From the NCBI RefSeq assembly GCF_031755915.1, contig NC_083388.1, positions 26,877,001 to 26,941,000 of the forward strand: a stretch of 64,000 nt of DNA. The letters run 5' to 3'. Within the stretch, counting starts at the first letter, position 1. Each line of letters opens with the position of its first letter. Source of the DNA: Ziziphus jujuba (Eukaryota; Streptophyta; Magnoliopsida; Rosales; Rhamnaceae). The translations under genes were made by a program, and so were the position numbers. Below are positions 13,660 through 23,239 of this stretch, one piece after another. A model generated the notes under the pieces. That model searched no databases and was not told where the DNA came from. It worked only from the letters and a program-made list of their open reading frames with translations.

Positions 13660-13830
13660 GTTTTTGTGTTTTAATGGTCTGTGGTTTTATTATCCATTTT
13701 TTTGAAAAAGAAATACAAAACAAAAACAAACATGGATTACTTGAGCAGATCCGCCATCATTTATGGCAATAACTCATTTATCGTCCATTTTGGGTTTTCC
13801 TTGGCTACCCTTAAGAAGCAATTTTATTTT
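13660..13830 (+). repeat. Dispersed repeat, copy 1 of 2
   Basis: Contains 'gccatcatttatggcaata' and 'cattttgggttttccttggcta', which recur in the same order and strand at about 19,110-19,290. Together with the shared 'ttggtatccaag' landmarks, this places the same repeat family on both sides of the kinase pseudogene at 15.8-16.8 kb. Confidence 0.7.
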
Positions 13831-14460
13831 AAAAAAATAAATAAAAACAAAATTGTTTTTTAATAGATTGCATCATGTTTCAAAATTTGTAGTAGAATTA
13901 TGTTTTTTTTTTTAAATAAAAAATTATATTATTTGTTAAATTTGATTTAAAATCATATAAAATTACACATCCTATTAAATTTAATCTTAAAAATTGAATG
14001 TACGCTATATAACAAAAAAAAAAATTAAATTTTTTTAATGCTATTTTGATGCAAATTCTAAAAGTTTGAATTTCTAATCAATTTTCTGTTCAATTGGATG
14101 GCACAATAAATTAATTTAAATTTTGTATAAAAAAATATTCTTAAGAAAATTACAAAACTTTGCTAAAATCAATTAACATAAGAAAATATATATTTACCTA
14201 ATTCAATTTCAAACAAAACTTTAAATGAGAAGAGTTAAATGTAAATTTTATTTTATATAAAAAGTTATATACGAACTAAATGGTCACTGAATAAACTTTC
14301 TTTCATTTATTATTTTAATTTTATTGTACACTTTAAAATGTCTACTATGAGAAGCAAAAATAAATAAATAAATAAAATATCTACTACAATAAATATTACT
14401 TAAACATTACAAAAAAAATTTCACCAAAAAAATATTACAAAAATAAAATAAATTATAATG
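13831..14460. other. AT-rich DNA, nothing recognised
   Basis: Very AT-rich with A and T runs and TAAA repeats. No frame or repeat worth naming was found between the dispersed repeat and the less AT-rich leader-like DNA that begins near 14,470. Confidence 0.45.
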
Positions 14461-14469
14461 AAGAAAACC

Positions 14470-14835
14470 ATTGGCATTCACATCTTTGGTGGCTCCGATG
14501 AAATCCTGTCGCATTCACATTTCTCTCCAAGCCCTAATTACCCATAGCTTCGGCAATTGCCAATTCACCAACTCAAGCGACTCTGGCGTCCCATAAGCTC
14601 TCGGGCAATATTGGTGCTTGAGTTGATTTTATTTTACATATTGCTTTCTAGGTTTTTGCTTTCATTTTCATTTTCCGTTCATGTTGATTGAGATCAGAAA
14701 GTGAAATGCAATATCTCGGTTTGGTTTAGGCTTTGACCAGAAAGTGAAATTTGGATTGGTTTTGCTTCTCTTCGATGAAGCATTTTAAGAACTCGACGAC
14801 TCTCCTATTATCAGATTCGAAAGCAGGTCCTTCCT
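14470..14835 (+). promoter_or_regulatory. Possible leader/first exon of the broken kinase gene
   Basis: This stretch is clearly richer in G+C than its surroundings and looks like a plant 5'UTR and first exon. An ATG at about 14,777 opens a short frame (MKHFKNSTTLLLSDSKA) that reaches 'gcag|gtcc', a possible splice donor. Joining it to the exon at 15,836 keeps the frame for about 30 codons before the stop in that exon. No N-lobe of a kinase is visible here, so the 5' half of the gene is missing or replaced. The exon call is tentative. Confidence 0.3.
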
Positions 14836-15189
14836 CACTTGCTTTACTGGTTGTCTTAATTTGTTGGTTGCCGCATCTTTTTTCCTTTTAAGTCGCTTTG
14901 TTTGCTTGGTTGCTGAGAAACTTTTATGAAAAGGTTTGAAAAATTGTAATCTTATAACTAATTAGAGGTCGGAAAATCCCCTTTTATTTTCCTTCTTGAA
15001 TTCTTATGCTTAAAATCACATAAATATGCATTTTTTTTTCTATATTTTTGTACAACACCTGCTATTTGCTAATTACATAAACTAGCATCATCGATGTGTA
15101 ATTATAATCTATAATTTTAAAAATAATTAAAAATAATTTTATAATAATAAATTTTATATATTTTTTAGTACAACCATAAAAAATAAAAA

Positions 15190-15834
15190 ATCTTGTACTT
15201 TTGCAATCAAATTATATAATATTGTAATAATAAAAATATATATATTTTTAATACAATTAATAAAAGATAAAAAATTTCATACTTTTAAATAGTTTTTCCA
15301 TTTGATACTGATTAATATTTTGATTGCATCTTAAATAATAAAAAGAAAAGGAGATAATTTTTTTTTGTTGATGATTTTGGAGGAAATTTGGAAGAATATT
15401 ATAATGACATGTGGCACTGAATATTTTACTTTTATATTTTTTTTCAATCAATTAGCTAATATTATAATAATAAAAATATATATTTTTAAATACAACCAAT
15501 GAAGGTAAAAAATTTTATGCTTTTAAATAGCTGTTCCATTTGGTATTAATTAATATTTTGATATGATCGAAAAAAAAAGGATGATTTTTTTTTTTTATTG
15601 ATGATTTTTGAGGAAATTTGGAATGATAATAAGATGACACATGTCGCATACTCTTCTACTTTTATAGATATATAGATTTGGTTGAACAATCTTTTAAATA
15701 ACTGCTCCATTCGGTATTAATTAATATTTTTATAAGATCATAAATAATAATAAAAAAAAGATGATTTTGGAGGAAATTTGGAATGATAATAAGATGACAC
15801 GTGGTGTATACTCTTCTACTTTTATATATTACAG
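15190..15834. repeat. Three tandem ~210-bp repeats in the presumed intron
   Basis: Copies occupy about 15,200-15,445, 15,450-15,665 and 15,680-15,834. Each has 'ttttaaatagct(g)ttccatt(t/c)ggtattaattaatatttt', then 'gatgattttggaggaaatttgga', then 'aataagatgacacatgtggc' and 'ctcttctacttttatat'. The third copy ends at the acceptor of the following kinase exon. The copies are diverged by substitutions and indels. Confidence 0.8.
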
Positions 15835-15835
15835 A

Positions 15836-16769
15836 TGTTGTTTCTAATGAGTCTCCATGTGCTGGTAGGAGTAATTTCTCAAACAAGGATGATAAGGGTG
15901 ACATTGATGAGTTAGGTGCTGTTTCTCATGAGTCTTGACACTCAGATGAGGATGATGAGGGTCATATTCATAATTTGATGTTGCTTCTGATGAGTCTCGA
16001 CTCCCAAATAAGAATCACACTGGTGTTTGCTTATACATTCAGATGGAGTTATGTCAGGAGGAGTAAGTGTGAATCTATAAGAGTGGCCTTAACTTTATAG
16101 ACTTAGAGCTAAAAGCCTTATTTTTTGTTTTGTTGCTTGTCTGATAATCTAAATTTTTTTCTTAGGACTTTAAGAGCCAAGTTGGACTTTGTTAAATTGG
16201 AAAGAGATGAAGCCTATAAGATATTAAAGCAGATATTGTCAGCACTATCTTATCTACATAACAAAAATATTATGCATGGAGATCTTTCTCCATCAAATAT
16301 TTTTCTAGATAAAGATAACAATATTAAATTGGCTGATTTTGGTCTCGGTAAAAACTTCTATTTTTATTGTTTTACTGTATGTTTTAACTATGTAATATTT
16401 TGAAATTTGACTTTTTTTCTTTAACTTGCAGCAAACTTTATTGGGGAAGATGTTACTATGATGTCGAATCTTGGAGCTCGACCATACGGATCTCCCGGAC
16501 TCCCCTGCAAACCAAACCCCAAGCTGGATCTCTATGCAATGGGGATCATTTTTTTCAAGCTATTACAGTTCTTTACATCTGCAGCACCAGGTTCCCAAAG
16601 GGTCTTTGCCATGCAAGATTTGAGAGAAAAGCAGGAGTTCCCACCAAATTTTCCAGACTCTGAGAGGGATCTTATAGTTCGATTGATGAAAGAAGAACCA
16701 TCAGAAAGACTTGATTTGGAGGAAGTGATAAATGAACTAGAGATGTTGAGCTCAGCAGAGATGAAGTAG
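15836..16769 (+). pseudogene. 5'-truncated eIF2alpha-kinase-like gene
   Basis: This is a second copy of the kinase encoded at 43.2-44.6 kb. Exons are about 15,836-16,062 (acidic insert plus YIQMEL), 16,166-16,347 and 16,432-16,769. The last two are 182 and 338 bases, exactly the lengths of the matching exons in the intact copy, and the intron sits at the same place after the DFG motif. The acidic-insert exon has an internal TGA (near 15,937) and a one-base frame shift before the YIQME motif. The N-lobe with the Gly loop and catalytic Lys is not found. The catalytic loop reads HGDLSPSNIF and the metal site ADFGL. The APE region has shrunk to GSPGLP. The last two exons remain open and end at TAG 16,769. 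It arose by DNA duplication, because the introns are kept. A residual transcript is possible, but an active kinase is not. Confidence 0.85.
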
Positions 16770-17249
16770 ATATGTCAAGTAACATAAGTAGAGATGAAGT
16801 AGATATTTAACTAACAAAGGATTCCTTCCTTCATTCCAATAGTAAAGAATAATAGAAAAGTGCACCAAATAAACTAAAAACGTTGTCGCGAATTACTTAC
16901 ATTAAGTTAGTTGACAATAAGTTATTAAGAAAACACTGTTTTTCTTGAAATTAATTTCATTAATTTTCCACACACACACACACAAAAGTTACATAGATTT
17001 TCCATCCACTTTGGTATCACGAACCCATAATCTCCCAAAAGTATATTTGAATAATTTACCAATTAAACCGACTTCTCTTGATTAAATTAAGATTCCAATA
17101 AAATTATATATAAAAAAAGTTGTTATGATTTTATAAGTATTAAACGTTAATAATTCTATTTTATTTGATATTCTTGTAAATTTTGATTAGTATATTATTT
17201 AAAAAGTGAATTACAAAAACACCTTGAGGAATTGGAGAAACTATTTTGT
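16770..17249. other. Kinase pseudogene 3' flank, AT-rich
   Basis: Contains a short direct repeat of 'gagatgaagtagatat' (16,757-16,810) over the stop region and a short CA tract near 16,970. Nothing else recognised. Confidence 0.5.
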
Positions 17250-18730
17250 AAATAAGGTGTATGATAATGTGGTATACATTAACCTATTAGAATTTGCCGT
17301 GGCAAAATAATTTATAACATCATCTTTAGTAATCGCATTAGCCATAACATTAAGCAAATGCCACTTCTATATTATATTTTTGCAAACAATGAAATTTATT
17401 TCCTCCATTAAATTTGTAAGAGTTTAAAATTCTAAATATCAATAAATTACTTCCACTAATATATTAGCTATTGATAACCATTATCATCCTAGGTTTCAAA
17501 ACATTTTCTAAATTATTTTTCCAAGTATATAATGCAAATCTCATCATGGTTCATCAAATGCTTGGAGCCTATCAGTGGTGAATATTTGGAAGCTTTCCTA
17601 TTGTATTCAACTTTTTGGCAATTTTACAGGGACAGGAAGGAGTCATTTCAATATTGCTACTAATTTGAGGCACTGCTCATGCCATCATCCTCTTAAATCT
17701 TGAGAACCTACAGATCAGTTTGTATATGGAGTGGTATAATTTTAAAATTAATTTTAGGTTGTTTTATTGATGAAAAGGGGTAAATGGATTAAACCCTATA
17801 CATTCAAAAACAAACTTGGTATCCAAGTATACTGTCAGGACTTATCCAAGATTTTTTATCGGAACCTTAAACAAGTCCTAACTAGGAAAATTCCATAAGA
17901 TGTTTCTATAAAAAATCCAGCAGCATCTTTCCTAAAGGTTGAACTTATCCTTTATAGAAAGTTCTGTAGTAAGGTGGTAGTAAGGCGTATGATAATATGG
18001 TATACATTAATGTATTAGAATTGCCATATCAAACTAATTTATAACATGATCTTTAGCAACTGTATTAGCCTTAACACTAAGCAAATTACGTTCCTACACT
18101 ATATTTTTGCAAATAATAAAATTTATTTCCTCTATCAAATTTGTAAAAGTTTAAAATTCTAAATATCAACAAATTGTATACATTAATATATTAGCTATTG
18201 ACTACTCTTATCATCCTAGGTTTTAAAAGATTATTTAAAACTTTTTTTTCCAAATATATAATACAGATCCCATCACGGTTCATTGAATGCTTGGAGCTTA
18301 TGCGAATAGTTGGAAGCTTTGCTACTGTATTCAATTCTATGGCAATTTTATATGAAGAGGGAGGATCAATTTCAATACATTATTACCTTGAGGCACTGCT
18401 TATGCCATCATCCTCTTAAATCTTGAAAACCAAAACAAGAAAATGAACATACAGGTAGGTTTGTATATGGAGTGGTATAATCTTGAAATTACTTTTAGTT
18501 GTTTTTATTGATGAAAATGGATAAATGGATCGGACTCCATACACTCAAAAACAAACTTAGTATCCAAATATACTGTTAGAACTCACTAAAGATTCCTTAT
18601 TGGAACTCTAGACAAGTCCTGACTAAGGAAACTCTATTAAACGTTTTTACGGCAAAATCGGCAACATCTTTCCTAAATGTTGTACTTGTCCCTTGTGAAA
18701 AATTCTGTAATAAGGTGGGAGGAATAAGGT
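17250..18730. repeat. Tandem duplication of a ~735-bp non-coding unit
   Basis: 17,250-17,985 and 17,985-18,730 match throughout. Shared landmarks in order include 'gtatgataatgtggtatacattaa', 'aaatttatttcctccat', 'attatcatcctaggttt', 'gcttggagccta', 'aggcactgctcatgccatcatcctcttaaatcttga', 'attgatgaaaa', 'caaaaacaaacttggtatcc' and 'aacaagtcctaactagg'. The copies differ at many single sites, so the event is not recent. The small open frame at 18,198-18,419 lies in this non-coding repeat. Confidence 0.85.
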
Positions 18731-18910
18731 AGTAAACACTACCTTATTCCTCCCACCTTACTATATAATTTTTTACAAGGGGCAAGCCTAACCTTTATGG
18801 GAGGTGCTGCCAGAATTTCCATAGAAACGTCCAATAGGTTTTTTTGATCAGGACTTATCTAGGATTCCAATAAGAAATCTTTGATGGGTTTTGACATATA
18901 CTCTCTCTCA
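18545..18910. repeat. Long inverted repeat with perfect 23-bp core hairpin
   Basis: Bases 18,711-18,733 and 18,738-18,760 are perfect reverse complements around a 4-base loop (aaac). Similarity extends outward through imperfect arms of roughly 165-190 bases (18,545-18,733 against 18,738-18,910), for example 'cttgtcccttgtgaaaaatt' against the complement of 'aattttttacaaggggcaag'. The left arm is the 3' part of the second ~735-bp repeat copy, so the structure formed when a third copy of that part was added in inverted orientation. RNA from here would fold into a long hairpin. Confidence 0.88.
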
Positions 18911-19109
18911 GATAGCAATAGGTTTTGCTATTTTTACAATTTTCTAGTAGCCATAATCCTCCGGATGTGGAGCCATTTGCCATCTAAGGTTAAGCCTTTA
19001 GTACTCCTTCTTTCAGTTATTGGTTTACTATGATTATTCTTTCATATTAAATATTTTACTTGCAAATTTATTGAAATACATCTATGAGGGTTTCCCATAT
19101 TTGAGGATT

Positions 19110-19290
19110 TTCCATATTTGTGGGTTTTTCGTTGGTTGGTTTGGTTATTGTTTTTATGTTCATTTTTCATTAAAAAAAAATACAAAAACAAAAACAAAAA
19201 AAATGTTGTAGTTAAAAGATTTGCCATCATTTATGGCAATAAGTGGCATTTTGGGTTTGCCTTGGCTAACCATTAAAGAGCCATTTTTTC
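19110..19290 (+). repeat. Dispersed repeat, copy 2 of 2
   Basis: Direct counterpart of 13,660-13,830, with the same 'gccatcatttatggcaata' and 'cattttgggtttgccttggcta' landmarks. The A-rich stretch before it has expanded. Confidence 0.7.
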
Positions 19291-19439
19291 TTTTTTTTAT
19301 AAAAAATAAAAAGACGCAAAAATGTCATTTTTTCCCATGAATATTTTCTTATTTCATTTGTTTATTTTTCTATTCAAGAATTATAAGCTTTGTTTGATCT
19401 ATTCATAAAATATAATAGATCTGATTTGGTTTGATCTGA

Positions 19440-20400
19440 TTGGATTTGATGTTAAATTTTCAGAATCGGAAAGAACTTATAGCTATTGATGGTGGAGGAA
19501 CTTATCGATTCCATGAACAAATATCCCAAGGATGTATGTCACACTTTTTTCATATTCTTTAAAATCTATTTTTGAGTTAGAGTTAAGTCATACGAGACAT
19601 AAGTTTTGAAATCTTTTACATACATATAGTTTTAGTTTCAATAGTATGCCTATATGACTAATTCTTAAAATCTATTTGAGTTAGCATTTTCCATATTCTT
19701 GAAATGTGTGTTTTAATTTTGAAAGTTTATGTGATAACCTTTTGCTATTATATTTTTTTTCCCTAAGAATCTCAGAGGAGAAGTATTTGCACATGTTGAT
19801 GCATTAAATGCTATGAACTTCACATTAGGCAAAGTTTTCGTTAGATCAATGTTGGCATTACGAAATGTGTGGAACTCATTTAATGAAATGGAGGAGCATC
19901 AATAGCTCAAACTGGTGATTTTGAAATTTATACATAGGTTTAAAAAGGACTTCCAAGGTATGTGGGATGCTGATGGTTTCACAGTTGAACTTAAGGAATC
20001 TAGTGTTAGAAACTGGTCAATTAACCTCACCACAATGACCAATGAAGAGCAGTAACAATTTTCTAATTTTCAAAATTTACTAAATGCTATTACTAAAAAA
20101 TATGCTACAAGATTTAAGATAGGAGTCTCTGTGAAGGTGATCAAAAGATTCACGTCCAACGATAAGAAGTATTTTCTACTTCTTACTAGCAGCATTTAAG
20201 GGAAGGCAGCTAGGAACAAATGATTTTTGTAGGGTGTGATATGATTTATTCTTGGAGAATGATGGCAGTGCAAAGATAGAAGATCTTCCAATATCATCTC
20301 CGAGGAGGTTTGGAAAGAGAGGTAAATCATTTTGCACTCCAAAAGAGAATGTAATTATAGAAGTATTACAAGAGTGAACGGAGAGCGGCTATACGTCGAA
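19440..20400 (+). pseudogene. Unassigned coding-like remnants
   Basis: Several stretches on the plus strand read like protein but are split by stops and gaps: a segment near 19,465-19,533 (KELIAIDGGGTYRFHEQ), one near 19,770-19,905 (RGEVFAHVDALNAMNF ... ALRNVWNSFNEM), and one near 19,938-20,055 (FKKDFQGMWDADGFTVEL ... LTTMTNEEQ). AG and GT signals flank some of them. I do not recognise the family. The mix of open stretches and in-frame stops suggests a degenerate gene or a transposon protein fragment. Confidence 0.35.
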
Positions 20401-20639
20401 ATTGGGTTTCTCACACTCACCAGAACATGATATTCTATTATTCTAAATCTGAAGAAAGATTACATGAAGTATGTACTATATCATCGAACATTAAGATGTT
20501 AACATTCGACCCATGGAGTCGGTGGAGGAAATTGAGACCGGTTCCCTATCATTGTTGTAGAATCTTCCTTTCTCATCTTTAGAGTATTTTCTGTTATTGA
20601 AAAATGAGACAAATCCCATGGCACCACAAGTGATTTTTA

Positions 20640-21350
20640 ACAACCCAATCTTTGAAAATTTGCCACTACAAGAATCTGAAATTAAATAAATACTGTGGCA
20701 GTGGCACCACCCCTGACTCACAACCACCCAACACCATCTTAGGAGCACATGTTAGCGAGGGAGAATCTACCATTATAGGAATCGAAAACTGAGTCAAATA
20801 ACAATGGCAGTGGCACCACCTCTGACTCATAGCCACCAACACCATCTTAAAAGCATAGCTTGCCATGGGAGAATTTGCCACCATAGGAATCGAAAATTGA
20901 GACAAATAACGTGACAGTGGCACTGTCTTTGACTCATAACCATCCAACACCACCTCAAAAGCAGATACTGGATGTGTTGGCAAAGGAGAATCTGCCATAA
21001 CGATTGGAAACATTAGTTAGTTTTTATAGGAAGTTCATCTTTTTTATGGTGAAACTTTAGCAAGTTAAATCTGGATCATGTTTTTATTTTGATGGGGATA
21101 TCGCCACCTTTTTTATCATCCAAGTCTCATTGGCTCTATTTTTAATCTCTCTGTGTGGTTGGCTCTATTTTACAATCTCTCTATGGGTTTTCTATCACAC
21201 CCTAAGTCAACATAATTAGAGTGTGATAAATGTTATACTTATAACACCATCTCAAAAACAGAGCTTGGGTGGTAGTGGCATCACTTTTGACTCACAACCA
21301 CATAAGAAGCAAATGTTGGATGCTTTGGCGAGAATCTGCCACTACAATCA
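20640..21350. repeat. ~110-bp tandem repeat array
   Basis: Units begin about 20,690, 20,800 and 20,910, with a partial unit before and a separated unit at 21,240-21,350. Each carries 'ggcagtggcaccacc', 'gactcacaaccaccca', 'aacaccatctta' and 'gagaatctgccac', followed by 'aggaatcgaaaa'. The repeats keep one minus-strand frame open (20,666-21,013), which I attribute to the unit structure, not to selection. Confidence 0.85.
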
Positions 21351-21369
21351 AAAACTACCAAGGCACAAT

Positions 21370-22334
21370 ATGCTCTGATTCCCATTCCCCTTTCACTAAT
21401 ACTAGAGCACTTCTTTAATATAGATTATTAGGAGAACCTCACAACCCAAAAATATAAAGAATTTAATTTTTTTTTTATAATAATAGTAGATATACAGAAG
21501 ATAATGCATAAAAGTTTTCAGGTCAAAATATTTTTGTTTGGATTTGTTTCAAAATTTTGCAAATGAATCATACTGCGGTCACATGGAAAAAACCAGACAG
21601 AAAATATAAATTCAAAATTTCATAATAAATTGAAAACAGATCCAAATCAACCCAAATAAATTTTACAGATTTATAAACATGTCTACTTCCATTTATAAAA
21701 ATTTTTATGCCAAAAGAAAATTTTAAATATTTTAAATAAATTTGAACAGTTACTTTGTATAGGTTCCATATAAAATCCAAATTATAGTTCTAACAAAAAT
21801 TCTTCAATTTAGCCTTTGTCATTACTTCTATAACCCCAAAACATCTCAAAGAATCTCGTATAACATTAACAACAACAAAAAAAAAAAAAATCAACCTTGA
21901 TCAACTTCAGAGATTCAAAATCTTCCTTTCTAGTTCTAAAACTTGTTTTGAATTCCAAAGCCTCCAAGAATATTAGATCTCTAATAATCTTAAATGTATT
22001 AAAACGTTAAATTAAAATTACAACTTAAGATTAACTTTAATAGCTTTTAGGGCTAGAAGAAAAATTTAAAAAAAAGAAAAAAGAAGAAGAAAGAAAAACT
22101 TATCTAATACCTTAGAGTTTCAAAGTTAAAAACAAATGTGTAAAAATAAAATAAACATGTCTTTTCATTTTTTGTATAAACTAAAAATAGCGTAAATACT
22201 TTTTTTTTTTTTCAATTCCTAATAAAATTGAAATGATCTTTGTAAACCAAACTTATTAGGATAAAAATATAATTATAAACTTTAAAAGATAATTGTATAT
22301 ACACACACAAACCGTATATTACATTTTCTTTTCT

Positions 22335-22371
<37 letters not shown>

Positions 22372-23235
22372 TACCGTATATTACCATAATTATAATTATA
22401 TATACACACACCCACACACACCGTATATTACATTTTCTTTTCTTTAATGGCTAATGCAGTTTAAACAGAATCTGTCCTAAATCTTTGGGTTATAAAAATC
22501 AAGGCTAGATTGGGTTAGAGATCTATGGCTGGTCCTGCTTTACAGGCCCCTTCCATTTGATTCTGTAGCGAGTTAGGCCTCGTCCCACATATAATCCAAT
22601 ATATTGGGCCTGGCAGTATGCGACTGTACGGTAAAATGATAGACATGAAATAAAATGGGAAGATGTCAAGGCTTCGATTCTTTCATTCACCATTTAAAAA
22701 AAATCAAAAATAAAAAATAAAAAATGAAAAGCTAGTAAAAAGCTTCGATTCTTTATGGTGTGCCTTTGGGACCCATGTCATTTTGGCATTTTGAACTCCC
22801 TTTCTCTATATATTATTAGTGAAAAGAAAAATAATTATTAGTGAAAAGAAAAATAAACTATGTTAAAAAAGAAAAACCAAAAAAAAATGTCAAAAAAAAG
22901 TAGAAATAGATGTCGTCCAAAAAGAAATAAAAGATGAAAAGTGCCCATCAAGTGCACTCATTCCTATGCGTTATGGAGGTGCAAACCATCAGTTGAATAC
23001 CAAGTGTCGCTCAATGTCTAAATGATGGGATTTATAAAGAAGGTGAATATGAGTTTTCTCTTCAATTCCTTTTTGTCAAATTGTCAAAATTCCCATGAGG
23101 AAATTGGTGAATGTGAGTTTTCTGTAGAAGGTGAACGTGAGTTTTCTCTCCAACTCCTGTTATAATTCCCACAAGGAAATTGGGAACCAATGAATCTCTA
23201 ACCGTCATGAGACTCTCTATAACAGAAATGCTAGT
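21370..23235. other. AT-rich intergenic DNA with small local repeats
   Basis: No gene recognised. At 22,290-22,440 the segment 'acaccgtatattacattttcttttcttta' with flanking TA/CA microsatellites occurs twice, with a shortened third copy of 'accgtatatta' between. At 23,040-23,180 'gaaggtgaa(t/c)(a/g)tgagttttctc' is repeated three times. Confidence 0.5.
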
Positions 23236-23239
23236 GAAG

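Noticed and set aside
12367..15834. Direct repeats as a possible CRISPR array
   Set aside because: The repeats are hundreds of bases long, diverged and without regular spacers, and the genome is a plant's.
18198..18419. 73-codon plus-strand frame
   Set aside because: Falls in a tandem duplication whose other copy (17.47-17.69 kb) is not open in the same frame.
20666..21013. 115-codon minus-strand frame
   Set aside because: It is the translation of the ~110-bp tandem repeat; there is no start context, splice signal or family match.
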